A DNA stretch of 30,248 nt from a virus. The translations under genes were made by a program, and so were the position numbers. Of this stretch, positions 20,688 through 29,245 are shown one piece after another. How positions within the stretch are numbered: position 1 is the first letter of the stretch; every line of letters starts with the position of its first letter. The notes beneath the pieces are model-generated. The model was not told the DNA's origin. It ran no database searches and saw only the letters and a list, made by a program, of their open reading frames with translations. The stretch is taken from positions 1-30,248 of the IMG/VR virus record IMGVR_UViG_3300008954_000187; one strand, given 5' to 3'.

Positions 20688-23618
20688 TTAGTCGACGAAA
20701 GATGCTCCAGTTCGTGTAATGTTAAAGTCTATTGCAATAAACTCAATAGCTCTAGTCGGCTTCAGGAAGATCTGAGCATAGAGAATATTTCTATCAATCA
20801 GCTCAGGAGTGGTCGTTGTTTCGTCCAAGATCACCTTAAACTCAGTAAGACCAAATCGTGTCTGCACAGAAGCCAAGAATGGATTAACCTGACCCAAGAA
20901 CCGATCCCAAGTAACCTGTACATTGGGAGAGAACAGCAATCGGGAAGCAATCTGCGAAATTCGCTTCTTCAGGAAGATCATGAGCCTGCGCACGTTAATA
21001 CGGTCAAGGGCTGATGGAGTCACCTGAAGGGTCTTCTGACCAAAGATCACAATTCCTTCTGCCGGGAACTTGGCAATGGGGTTAATATTGGCCTCGTATA
21101 GGTCGTCTCGATCGACGCGTCGCAACTGGTGCGAGACGTCCACCACGGGGATGCCTGCAGCACCTTCCGTAAGACCACCGCGATTGAAGCCTGCCGGAGC
21201 AAACCAAACCTCACTCTTCTGCTGTGAGCTAGAGAAGGTACCAATCGCAGCAACAGAGGGCGGTAACCACACAAAGTTGCCACGGATCGTGTCTCTGGCG
21301 CGTACCCACGGGTAGAAGGCACAGCCATAAGAAGAGTTAATTGCACGGTCTCGCAAATTATTAACTACAGTCTTCAAATCGGAGGCCGTATTGTTTCGGG
21401 CGATCGCTGTGGCATCCGCACGAGGCTGGAATCCTCCCCTAAGGTCGATAACTGCCAAAGCATCTGCGCGCTCTTCACAAACATTAAGCAAGTGTTGCGT
21501 GAGACCTTCGTGAGTAAGACCCGGAACGGATGCAAGATTCATTTCGACCACTTCGGGGTCTGCAAGAGAATCAATAGCCCTCTTGATGGAGTTGAATTGA
21601 TAACTGTTCTGTTCAGTAATACCATCGATACCATTAAGGAGGCGACTGTTGAACGGATCCATCTCAGTAATATCGAGTCCGTCGAAACCACCATAAAGTG
21701 GAACCGTAAAACGATCAAAGCCGCGATCAAGGACGCCCGAAACTGCACCACTCTGGTTAGTGAGGGACGTTCCAGCGGCATGTGAGCCAGACACCCACTC
21801 GGCAAATTGCCCGGAGCCACTAACATCATCAAGCGAGAAGAACATTGAGAGTTCACGCTGCCCGGAGGACGCGCCGCCGAACATGTTGGTGACAATTCCG
21901 CCGCGCGCCATCAAAAGATCAATGGTCGAGTCGTCAAAGGTGGTACTGCCCGTTGTGCGTGTAGTCTGAAGTCCAAAATACGCGTCGGTTGCTACCGCAA
22001 GATTGCCTGCTGAAGCGCTGACACGAAGCTCTGGCGCAGGATAAAGCACCGAAGCCGTGATATGAGAACCGCTAACTACAAATACATTCTCAGCCATGAT
22101 CGTTGACATACCGTCGAAAGTACCCGAGGCAGACCCCGAAAAGCGACCGGAGCCGACGATCGTGCCGGTAACCCAGTTGCCACCAGTAGCGCTGGCGGAC
22201 ATAATCGTTGTGTCATCCGCGTACTTAACAATTCCCTTAAAACCAAAGGGAAGAACGGTAGCATTAATACCATAATTTTCAACGTTGCTGGCCATACCCA
22301 CTCGAATATAGTTGGAGCGGTTATCCCAGTCTCCTGAAACCTTATAGCGACGTTCCGCACTCACCCAAGTTCGGCGACGGTCGCCCACTAAGCGGGCTAC
22401 ATAGTTAAGAGAATCTGGATTTAGGTTGCAATTATCAAATTTTTCGACAACCTTGACTACATTATCACTATCATCGAGCTTTCTAATAACAATACTGAAG
22501 CTTCCATAAGCATTAGACTCGTTAGAAGAGGCCTTAATGTCCTGAATTGAAACTTTAAGGTTCTTGTTGGTCCACGCGCCAGGCTGTTCTAAAGCATGAA
22601 TCGTAAACAAAGTGGGCATTGTCGTAATATTGAAGTTGTTTGCGGCTGTTCCGCGCTCCGCGGTATCAGAGCCAATAATCGCAGGAGTCTGTGCATTCTG
22701 CAACGGATCGTCATGCGACACGCCAACGTTGGTCCCTCCATTGTTGTCCAACTGAACGACAGCGGCCCACGTGGTGCTAGCCGTAATGTTTGCTTTCAGG
22801 TGGCGATCAAAAGTTTCGCCTAACCAATAATTGTCAGCTGTTTCCGTAATGGTTCCGTTAGTAGCTTGAGGATTGGTATTGAAAACCTTTCTAATATACT
22901 TAGAATCCGCGCGAGTGAAATTGAAAGAGGAAGTAAGTCCCGTAGTCGACGTCGCATCAGAAACAACCATCTTGAATTCATAGGGAACGCCCGTATCTTG
23001 AACAATTACGGAGGAACCTGATGCAGGGGGGCCGGCGTACGCTGTGACCGCGTCGGTACCCAGAATATTGCCTGAGAGCCAAAGATTAGTACTAGCACCT
23101 ACCGTGTAAAAAATTGCAGCGAGGGCGCCCTGCATGGAACCGGAACCGCCATCGGTATAACTACCACTCGCCCCGGCAGGACCTTTCCACTTAGAGCCAC
23201 TAGCGTACTGGGGCTCGAAGACAACGAGGCCCCAGGCCTGTCCGTTGTCACCACCGCTCCAGCCAGCGTCTCCTTCGCCTGTAAGGGTGCCGTCGGCTTC
23301 GGCGCCGAGGAGTCTCACATAAGTTAGAGGGGAGCTATTTTTGAGATATGCCTGTGCAGCATATCCGCCGTAAGTAGGGGCCGTTGTGTTGGCACCCACG
23401 CGCCAAACATCGGAGCCGCCGTCGCCGGGGCTTGGGGCACCAAAAACATTAACAAAGTCTTCAAACGATTCGACCTGTACTGGGCGGAGGCCCGGGCCTT
23501 TTTCGGCGCGGCCTATAATAACGGGACCAATGCCCGCTGGCGATGCGGGAATCTGCGAATTATCGATCTCGTTAACGAAGACCCCCGGTGAAACGAATCT
23601 AAAGTTTTTAACTGACAT
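20688..23618 (-). CDS. Contractile tail sheath protein (gp18-like), enlarged
   Basis: The N-terminus is diagnostic: FVSPGVFVNEIDNSQIP, then GIGPVIIGRAEKGPGLRPVQ and SFEDFVNVFG. The C-terminal part also fits the family (SVPGLTHEGLTQHLLNVCE, then FYPWVRARD, FGQKTLQ and RINVRRLMIFLKKRI), giving the conserved handshake and core domains. At 976 residues it is about 300 longer than T4 gp18 (659). The additional length is a Ser/Gly/Thr-rich middle region (about 100-620), probably one or more surface domains. The sheath surrounds the tube and contracts to drive it through the cell envelope. The start has a GAGGAGAG box. Upstream are a CTATTTA motif and a short hairpin, so this highly expressed gene probably has its own late promoter. 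Confidence 0.95.
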   Translation of the reverse strand: MSVKNFRFVSPGVFVNEIDNSQIPASPAGIGPVIIGRAEKGPGLRPVQVESFEDFVNVFGAPSPGDGGSDVWRVGANTTAPTYGGYAAQAYLKNSSPLTYVRLLGAEADGTLTGEGDAGWSGGDNGQAWGLVVFEPQYASGSKWKGPAGASGSYTDGGSGSMQGALAAIFYTVGASTNLWLSGNILGTDAVTAYAGPPASGSSVIVQDTGVPYEFKMVVSDATSTTGLTSSFNFTRADSKYIRKVFNTNPQATNGTITETADNYWLGETFDRHLKANITASTTWAAVVQLDNNGGTNVGVSHDDPLQNAQTPAIIGSDTAERGTAANNFNITTMPTLFTIHALEQPGAWTNKNLKVSIQDIKASSNESNAYGSFSIVIRKLDDSDNVVKVVEKFDNCNLNPDSLNYVARLVGDRRRTWVSAERRYKVSGDWDNRSNYIRVGMASNVENYGINATVLPFGFKGIVKYADDTTIMSASATGGNWVTGTIVGSGRFSGSASGTFDGMSTIMAENVFVVSGSHITASVLYPAPELRVSASAGNLAVATDAYFGLQTTRTTGSTTFDDSTIDLLMARGGIVTNMFGGASSGQRELSMFFSLDDVSGSGQFAEWVSGSHAAGTSLTNQSGAVSGVLDRGFDRFTVPLYGGFDGLDITEMDPFNSRLLNGIDGITEQNSYQFNSIKRAIDSLADPEVVEMNLASVPGLTHEGLTQHLLNVCEERADALAVIDLRGGFQPRADATAIARNNTASDLKTVVNNLRDRAINSSYGCAFYPWVRARDTIRGNFVWLPPSVAAIGTFSSSQQKSEVWFAPAGFNRGGLTEGAAGIPVVDVSHQLRRVDRDDLYEANINPIAKFPAEGIVIFGQKTLQVTPSALDRINVRRLMIFLKKRISQIASRLLFSPNVQVTWDRFLGQVNPFLASVQTRFGLTEFKVILDETTTTPELIDRNILYAQIFLKPTRAIEFIAIDFNITRTGASFVD

Positions 23619-23634
23619 TAGCGTATCTCTCCTC

Positions 23635-23652
23635 TAAGACTGGATTGTCTTA
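23635..23652 (-). promoter_or_regulatory. 5'-leader hairpin of the sheath gene
   Basis: TAAGAC and GTCTTA form a perfect six-pair stem around a six-base loop. It falls between the CTATTTA motif (23654-23660) and the GAGGAGAG ribosome-binding site. The TAAGACA sequence is also directly repeated on the far side of the motif. A stem-loop at the 5' end of a late transcript may stabilise it; this is inferred. Confidence 0.35.
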
Positions 23653-23653
23653 T

Positions 23654-23660
23654 TAAATAG
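23654..23660 (-). promoter_or_regulatory. Candidate late promoter CTATTTA before the sheath gene
   Basis: The minus strand reads ACACTATTTAATA, 35 bases before the sheath ATG at 23618, inside a 119-base gap, the longest in the window. No other promoter-like element is evident in the gap. The rest of the gap is A/T-rich and otherwise featureless. Confidence 0.55.
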
Positions 23661-23737
23661 TGTCTTACATCGGCAACAGACTTATTCTCTTTTAATCTAA
23701 ATAAAATGTTAATTTTACCAAAGCGCCCGTATTATTT

Positions 23738-24787
23738 TTAGCACTTGTTGGAGCTGGGTCGCGAGTGGTCGCGCCCATCAGGGGCTAGATCGCTGCTAGG
23801 AGGCGATGACGGACCGCTTGTGTTCTCGTCTCGATAGGCGCCATCTTTGATAGTATCGGGAATATCCCCCAAAATTGCACGTTCTCGACCAATCCTGTAT
23901 TCAACAGCATTTTCTCTCGTAACAATGGAGGGCGTTTCATGGTTTTCGCCCTTTCCTATCAAATAACCCAGCACTTCTATGGTCACCAAAGTTTCATAGT
24001 TACGCTGTTCCATACCAAGATTGGTTTGATTAGAATTATCAGCGAATGACCCATCAATAAATACTTCATAAAAATGTCCCAGTGCATTAATTTTTTTAGG
24101 CATCCTAGAGTTGCCTGCAATTGTAAAAAATGGCCGAATTAGTTCATTCATCTGTTTTTGATATTCAGTTCTAAGAGCAATTTCGTAAGTAACCGTGACC
24201 CATGTAGGAAGTGGAATCGTTATAGTATTATATACTATCCTCTGGGTGCTCTGATCGCGCTTACTAACATTATACCTTCTTCCTCGGACGAGCCCATTAG
24301 GCCCATAGGTTTTACCGGCCTGGGCGTTCTGAAAGGCTGCGGTTTTTTCTTGGTTTATGCGGCGTGCAATAGTGATCGTCCCGTCTTTGGAATCGGGAAC
24401 TGGATATAAATTGGCATAGGGAAGGCCGCGTCTATCAGGCTCTTTGTTGACCGCAGTACGTGCGATCGTAATAAGAGGAAGCACAAGGGCGCCACTTTTA
24501 TCTCTCAAATCTTTATTGTCTTTTATCTGAAAAGCTCGCTCAGCCGTGGTCCACAGAACAGGTACCTTTTTAAACCCTTCATTAGAATCCAGGTAAAGAT
24601 CCAGCTCGACATTAACTAAATTCCACATGGCCCGATCAATAGTTTCTAAACCTGACGGCTGAAGCTTTACTTCTTCGAGCTGATCTTCAACCTTTTTGTT
24701 GCCAATATGAGAGTATCGTTTTTCCCGAGTTTTTTCCTCGATTTGAGTCTGCGTTCTCTTGCTTCGTGTTCTGCTGCTGCGCGCCAT
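23738..24787 (-). CDS. Tail terminator / proximal sheath stabiliser (gp15-like)
   Basis: This 349-residue protein matches T4 gp15 (272) in the order of its features. KKVPVLWTTAERAFQIKDNK corresponds to the strand-and-helix RVPITYASKEHF of gp15; VTYEIALRTEYQKQMNELIR followed by PFFTIAG corresponds to YELSIFTRYEDDMFQIVEQI then PYF; and LVTIEVLGYLIG corresponds to the FEVNGWMYPP strand. gp15 forms a hexameric ring that ends the tube and sheath and joins the tail to the head. An N-terminal arginine/lysine-rich stretch (about 1-35) is additional. It lies just before the sheath gene, as gp15 does in the T4 gene order apart from the terminase genes. The alignment is by eye. Confidence 0.75.
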   Translation of the reverse strand: MARSSRTRSKRTQTQIEEKTREKRYSHIGNKKVEDQLEEVKLQPSGLETIDRAMWNLVNVELDLYLDSNEGFKKVPVLWTTAERAFQIKDNKDLRDKSGALVLPLITIARTAVNKEPDRRGLPYANLYPVPDSKDGTITIARRINQEKTAAFQNAQAGKTYGPNGLVRGRRYNVSKRDQSTQRIVYNTITIPLPTWVTVTYEIALRTEYQKQMNELIRPFFTIAGNSRMPKKINALGHFYEVFIDGSFADNSNQTNLGMEQRNYETLVTIEVLGYLIGKGENHETPSIVTRENAVEYRIGRERAILGDIPDTIKDGAYRDENTSGPSSPPSSDLAPDGRDHSRPSSNKC

Positions 24788-24800
24788 GGATGGGCCCTCC

Positions 24801-26069
24801 TTAGCCTACATATATGCCAGCTGGCACATTAGCAAGAACTTTCGCTGCGGCATCTTGCATGCCAGAATCACTTTCGGCCAATTTGTCATACGTCATCTCT
24901 GCCAAAATTGTCTTCAACTCCTCTCTCAAAGCCGATTGTTCCTCTTTAGCCTGTGAAAGTAAGGCGTCTGCATTCAAGGTTACATTTTCACCAGGAATCG
25001 GAATAGTTCCAAACTTTCCTCGAATTTGACCCAACATCTCTTTCGCGAGAGCAAGTGCAAATCTCCGAATCCACTGTTTCCCAATTGAATTAATACTAGA
25101 GTAAGGCAAGTTACTAAAAGGGAGAGTATTCATATTATTAATACCCTTGATTCCTTGTTCCCCGCGGCCTGATTCCTCCCAAGGATCATATTGATTTTCA
25201 ATAGTAAACTCAATCCAAAATTTATCCGGACTGGTTCGGTCTGGTGTAGGGAAAAGCCTCAATTGATTGTCTTTGATTTTATAAGAATAGTGAGACGTTC
25301 TCGTATATATAGCGTCTTCATACGCCATGGCCTGCAACTTGTTTTGCCACACAGGAACGATGTCAAACGTGGAATCATCCGCATATTGACCATAAGTTCT
25401 CAAGTTCCCCACCACTGAAAAACCACCATAATATCCATAAAATCTCCACATGGCGCGGGGGGTCTTAAAAAAGACCTTTCGAACAATTATTCTTTTGCCT
25501 TTTACCTGGTCAAAATAAGGAAGAGTTGAATCCGAAGAAGCCGAAGATGAAATTAAAGTTTGTAGATCATAATCTTGTCGGTTCGCAACCACCGCAAACG
25601 AACCCGAATAAATGGGAGTGAGGCCACCTAGGCCGGTCTCTGTGGCTAATCCCTCTGAGACTCTCCTTACATAGCCATAATCAAAGCGGGGATAACGCAG
25701 TTCAATGTTGGATCCAGAAAGACCATCACCTGACGTAATCTGGCCGTCCTGATTAAAGGAGGCAGTTTGCGCGCCCAGGAGATCAGATAGCGAATTCTTG
25801 CTCTGATGAAGATTAACTAAATAAGAATATTCCAAAACTGACTCTTCATAAGCCGCGTACACATTCCCTTCACTTAATTCAATATCAAGAACGTCCCCTC
25901 CTAATTTTTTATAGGTATAAGCCACCTGATCGACGGCGCCCGACAAGAAGGGAGAAGATGTTACGTAAATCCCAAAAGGTAATGAACTCGAAACGTTAGC
26001 AATAGTTCCAGTAACAGGCAATATGTTAGAAGTAGTAGTAGAAGCTGGATTTAAATTAGGGATTGCCAT
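24801..26069 (-). CDS. Probable neck / head-tail connector protein
   Basis: This 422-residue protein lies between the capsid protein and the gp15-like gene, where T4-type phages encode neck proteins gp13 and gp14. It has an N-terminal helix-rich part with DIELSEGNVYAAYEESVLEY then SYLVNLHQSKN. This is reminiscent of the helical bundle of head-tail adaptor proteins, in which residues like D-x-E-L...E-x-A-x-x-E-Y-S recur. A long beta-rich middle (IVRKVFFKTPRAMWRFYGYY, then SVVGNLRTYG) and C-terminal helices around LALAKEMLGQIRG follow. I do not see a direct match to gp13 or gp14, so the family is uncertain. The start has a weaker GAGG box with a CTATTTA motif 24 bases upstream, and the gene ends 14 bases before the gp15-like start. 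Confidence 0.55.
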   Translation of the reverse strand: MAIPNLNPASTTTSNILPVTGTIANVSSSLPFGIYVTSSPFLSGAVDQVAYTYKKLGGDVLDIELSEGNVYAAYEESVLEYSYLVNLHQSKNSLSDLLGAQTASFNQDGQITSGDGLSGSNIELRYPRFDYGYVRRVSEGLATETGLGGLTPIYSGSFAVVANRQDYDLQTLISSSASSDSTLPYFDQVKGKRIIVRKVFFKTPRAMWRFYGYYGGFSVVGNLRTYGQYADDSTFDIVPVWQNKLQAMAYEDAIYTRTSHYSYKIKDNQLRLFPTPDRTSPDKFWIEFTIENQYDPWEESGRGEQGIKGINNMNTLPFSNLPYSSINSIGKQWIRRFALALAKEMLGQIRGKFGTIPIPGENVTLNADALLSQAKEEQSALREELKTILAEMTYDKLAESDSGMQDAAAKVLANVPAGIYVG

Positions 26070-26093
26070 TAATATACCTCGTTATTTCACTAC

Positions 26094-26100
26094 TAAATAG
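26094..26100 (-). promoter_or_regulatory. Candidate late promoter CTATTTA before the neck gene
   Basis: The minus strand reads TTTCTATTTAGTAG, 24 bases upstream of the ATG at 26069. The motif abuts the stem of the capsid-gene terminator, so the same A/T stretch may serve as terminator tail and promoter. It would restart transcription after the strongly expressed capsid gene. Confidence 0.5.
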
Positions 26101-26130
26101 AAAGCCCCGACTCTTTCGAGCCGGGGCTTT
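26101..26130 (-). terminator. Rho-independent terminator after the major capsid gene
   Basis: AAAGCCCCG and CGGGGCTTT pair over nine positions; after one mismatch, CTC/GAG pair around a four-base loop. A T-rich stretch (TTTCTATTT) follows on the minus strand. It begins about 25 bases after the capsid stop codon at 26155. The stem is symmetrical and could also act from the plus strand. Confidence 0.85.
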
Positions 26131-26154
26131 CAGAAAAGTTGACCGAAGTCAGCT

Positions 26155-27993
26155 CTAGACTAGATCGCTAACGACCACCAGTCCGTACATATCAGGACGG
26201 ACCATCTTCTTGGCGTATCGAGTCATGACTCCCTTGCGGGGCACGAAATCTTCAACACCGAAGATTGTTGGCGTAGTCTGCAGTGGCACGTACGGAGCGT
26301 AAACGTAGCCGCTCTCAAGGAAGCTACCTCCACGTCGGCCAACGAGGACCAAACTACGTGGGAAGTAAGGATCGACATAGATGTCGAACTTCTTGGAAAG
26401 CGAACCGACCTTCACGGTTCCGATATCACCACGATCGCTATCAGCCGTCACGTTAGCGCGGAAACCAGCGGTGAACTCAAGGATGTTGGCAACTTCAGGT
26501 CCGCAGACGACGAAGTTGGCAGCACCGCGAAGAGTCTTGCGGTGGATCTGGGCAGAAACATCGTTGATTGTCTCAACGAGAGTCTCATACCACTCACTAA
26601 CGTTACCAGTGAAGTCAGGAGTTGTCGACCCACCAACCTCTACACCGGTTTCCCGGTTGACAAAGCGACCAGCAGCGCGAGACCAGTAGCGAACACCGGC
26701 CGTGGAACCACGGACGAGATCCTCAACAATCTCACGATCGATCTCAAGGGCAATCTGCTCAGACAGAATCTGAGTAAGCTCAACCTCAGCATCAAGGTTG
26801 TGGTAGGCGTTAAGATCTTGTCCTAACTCCGGGGTCCACTTCGCCTTGAGCTTCTTGGTGACAGCCGTGACAGCCACCGAATCGACCTTGATGTCGATCT
26901 CGGGGATGTTTGGACTACCTTCGAGTCCCCACTCAGCACCACCGATAACAGAACCGAGAGCTCCGCCATTGTCGAAGTCATCAGTCTCGGGGTAGGACCA
27001 AGTGTTAGCCGCTGCGGCACCACCTGTAACCTGCTGCGCAACCGCGCTGTTGCCGCCTTCGGTCATCATGCTAGCGTCGGTAGACGCGAAGACAAAGATG
27101 ACGTAGTTCGACGTGCGATCGCCCACAGCTCCACCATTTGAGGAAGAACCAAACTGCGTTAGGCGGCGCGCGACGCGCACAATGCCTGCCGCTGCATTAC
27201 CGGAAGCATCCAGAATGTTAAAGCCGCCGTGGCCAGCCGTACCAGAAACCTGGATAGCAACGAGATCGTCCAGATTGAGGCGTCGACCTTCAGTATCGAA
27301 GTTCGATACCAAAGTCTCAGCAACAACCACAGACGAACCGGAGAGATCCGGGTCAAACTGGGTCAATGAACCAAGGGTGACATGACTGTCAACGCCGCTG
27401 ACACTACCCGTCTTGGTGTTCTGGGATCCGGCAGTTCCGGAAACAATAACACGCCACGAGGTACCTGCAAGCGTAGTCGAACCTGTCGGAGACGCATAGC
27501 CATTATTCAGGGCATATGGTCCCTGCTGCGGGAGTGCACCCGAAGCCAGATTCACACCACCGGTGATCTGCGCACCGACCACGCCGCCACCGTAGAGTGA
27601 CGAAGATGCCGGATAACCCAAACGACCGAAAGTGGTAGAGTCATCTCCAATTTCGTTGGACACAGTAAAGTCCAGGAAGAAGATCAGCCCAGAGGGCAGA
27701 CTCATGGGTTGAACGCTAACGAGATCGTTGGCGATCAGGGAGCCGAATACACGGCGAACGAGGGGAAATGCAACAGCTGCAAAGCCCTCAACGTCTCCAG
27801 CTTGCATACTGGAAGACTCACGGAGAAGCTCTTTAGCCTGATTTTCAAGCAGTCGAGCCATACCGTTCCGAACCGTATCATCACCGAGACCCTCTAAAAG
27901 GCCGGTACTTTCCCACTTATTGATAAGTGTAGCACCTTCCTTCGCGAGATCACGATTAACAATACCTTCGGTTAATTTTTGTATGATAGACAT
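26155..27993 (-). CDS. Major capsid protein (gp23-like)
   Basis: This 612-residue protein matches the T4 gp23 family. LINKWESTGLLEGL aligns with LLNKWKPLLEG of gp23, LLENQAKELL with its ENQ segment, and VRRVFGSLIANDLVSVQPMS with VRRAIPNLIAFDICGVQPM. The C-terminal DIYVDPYF, RRGGSFLESGYVYAPYVPLQ and MTRYAKKMV segments fit the end of the HK97-type fold. It is longer than gp23 (521), with a Gly/Ser/Ala-rich insertion (about 125-330) probably exposed on the capsid surface. A sequence LRE-SSS at residues 57-62 resembles the (L/I)-x-E cleavage site of T4 prohead protease near residue 65 of gp23. AAAGGAGG precedes the ATG, and a strong terminator follows the gene. Together these predict a very abundant product. 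Confidence 0.95.
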   Translation of the reverse strand: MSIIQKLTEGIVNRDLAKEGATLINKWESTGLLEGLGDDTVRNGMARLLENQAKELLRESSSMQAGDVEGFAAVAFPLVRRVFGSLIANDLVSVQPMSLPSGLIFFLDFTVSNEIGDDSTTFGRLGYPASSSLYGGGVVGAQITGGVNLASGALPQQGPYALNNGYASPTGSTTLAGTSWRVIVSGTAGSQNTKTGSVSGVDSHVTLGSLTQFDPDLSGSSVVVAETLVSNFDTEGRRLNLDDLVAIQVSGTAGHGGFNILDASGNAAAGIVRVARRLTQFGSSSNGGAVGDRTSNYVIFVFASTDASMMTEGGNSAVAQQVTGGAAAANTWSYPETDDFDNGGALGSVIGGAEWGLEGSPNIPEIDIKVDSVAVTAVTKKLKAKWTPELGQDLNAYHNLDAEVELTQILSEQIALEIDREIVEDLVRGSTAGVRYWSRAAGRFVNRETGVEVGGSTTPDFTGNVSEWYETLVETINDVSAQIHRKTLRGAANFVVCGPEVANILEFTAGFRANVTADSDRGDIGTVKVGSLSKKFDIYVDPYFPRSLVLVGRRGGSFLESGYVYAPYVPLQTTPTIFGVEDFVPRKGVMTRYAKKMVRPDMYGLVVVSDLV

Positions 27994-28017
27994 TTAGTTT
28001 AACCTCCTTTATATATA

Positions 28018-29187
28018 TTAATCAACTAAACCTGCTAGACGCAGCATACGATCCATTCTAGGATCATTGGTTGCCTTGCTTTCTCTTTGAGAGTTGAGCA
28101 AAAGCGAAGTATGTTTTGAAACGGCTTCACGAAGTGTTTGTGGTCTCAAGCCCTTGCTAGAGGTTGAAACGCCCACTGCGTTTTGAATTGTCTCATATAA
28201 TACTTTTGCTTCTTCAACAGAATTGGCACGACTAACAGCTTCGACAATTTTATTTTTTTGTCGCTCATTCAAGGAGGTGCTGCCTAATGCCTTGTTTTGG
28301 TAAACAAGCTTGGCATTCGCCAAATTCATCTTTCGAAGTTGAAATTTGGCCTCTTGTAACAAAGATTTTAACTCTTTAACAGAAACATTAAGATTTTTGA
28401 TTCTGGTTTCATAGAGGTCCACGTCCGATTCAGTAGAAACTGAACGTGCCTCTTCTTCTAATTCCTCATCGTCTTCGGTGAGGTGTGCTGCAACAGCGTC
28501 TGCTATTGCATCATTGTTGGCCTGCTCCGTGCTATTATAAGCGGAGCCTAGGGAAGACCAACCTTGAAGTTCTGGATTCATATCGACATTAAGTAGTTCG
28601 TTAACGAGAGAATCGATCATTTCTTCTGATATATCAATTTCTTCATCAAGATCCTCATCGCGCTTTGCGGCGCCGGCGGCGACGTCCTGACCAACATAAC
28701 TGCCCTTAGCAATAGATGCAGTATCTTCTTCGGCATCATCTTGCAATTCCTGATTCGTAATCGGGCCGTCCTCCTGAAGTTCCATGGCCATTTCCTCGGA
28801 GCCCATTAAGTCCTCCGCAGATCCCATGTCACCTTCTGCCTCTTCTTCTTCCAGGCGCGCCTTTAGTTGGTCAAAATCAATTTCCACAATCTCGTCCTGT
28901 GCGGGGGCATCAAGTTCTTCAGTTTGAAAGGCATAAGGTGTCTCTTCCAAAAAGGACGCATCTGCCGGCTCGGTGGGTTCAGCGGCTGCGCCTCCTCCAA
29001 GGTCACCAGCGCCCATGTCAGCGCCCAGATCGTCCATCCCCATGTCGTCTTCCTGCTCTAACAAAGTGCTTAAAGCAGATTTAACTTCTCTCGAATATTT
29101 CTCCAATACGACATCCTCGGCATTTTTTAATGCCGCATCCTTAAGCGCTTTCGCGTCAACAATAGCTTCTTCTAATAGCGAAGACAT
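28018..29187 (-). CDS. Prohead core / scaffolding protein (gp22-like)
   Basis: This 389-residue protein is strongly acidic and mostly helical, with no cysteine. Residues about 45-235 are rich in Asp/Glu, Gly and Met (DDMGMDDLGADMGAGDLGG and following) and look disordered. The C-terminal third is a coiled coil (RIKNLNVSVKELKSLLQEAK, then FQLRKMNLANAKLVYQNKA) followed by LNERQKNKIVEAVSRANSVE. This matches the NMRDAYINYV / LTESQKEKVSALVEGM part of T4 gp22. Scaffold proteins form the inner core of the prohead and are degraded by the phage protease. The position directly upstream of the capsid gene (24-base gap) is that of gp22. T4 gp22 is shorter (269). A CTATTTA motif and an inverted repeat precede it. 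Confidence 0.78.
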   Translation of the reverse strand: MSSLLEEAIVDAKALKDAALKNAEDVVLEKYSREVKSALSTLLEQEDDMGMDDLGADMGAGDLGGGAAAEPTEPADASFLEETPYAFQTEELDAPAQDEIVEIDFDQLKARLEEEEAEGDMGSAEDLMGSEEMAMELQEDGPITNQELQDDAEEDTASIAKGSYVGQDVAAGAAKRDEDLDEEIDISEEMIDSLVNELLNVDMNPELQGWSSLGSAYNSTEQANNDAIADAVAAHLTEDDEELEEEARSVSTESDVDLYETRIKNLNVSVKELKSLLQEAKFQLRKMNLANAKLVYQNKALGSTSLNERQKNKIVEAVSRANSVEEAKVLYETIQNAVGVSTSSKGLRPQTLREAVSKHTSLLLNSQRESKATNDPRMDRMLRLAGLVD

Positions 29188-29220
29188 ATAATTAACTCCA
29201 ATTCCGATAGGTAATCAAAA

Positions 29221-29227
29221 TAAATAG
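29221..29227 (-). promoter_or_regulatory. Candidate late promoter CTATTTA before the scaffold and capsid genes
   Basis: The minus strand reads GCACTATTTATTTTG, 33 bases upstream of the scaffold ATG at 29187. It shares ACTATTTA with the copies before the sheath and the 107-residue genes. Because no CTATTTA lies directly before the capsid gene, this site probably drives scaffold and capsid together up to the terminator at 26101-26130. Confidence 0.55.
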
Positions 29228-29245
29228 TGCGTAACTTGAGGAAAT

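Noticed and set aside
23619-23737. Possible tRNA or small RNA in the longest gap
   Set aside because: A/T-rich with only a six-pair hairpin and the promoter motif; no cloverleaf or T-loop sequence seen.
26094-26100. Reading the CTATTTA sites as T4/cyanophage-type TAAATA late promoters firing on the plus strand
   Set aside because: The complement does contain TAAATA, but that orientation would transcribe antisense to every gene. The sense reading, just upstream of gene starts, explains the positions better.
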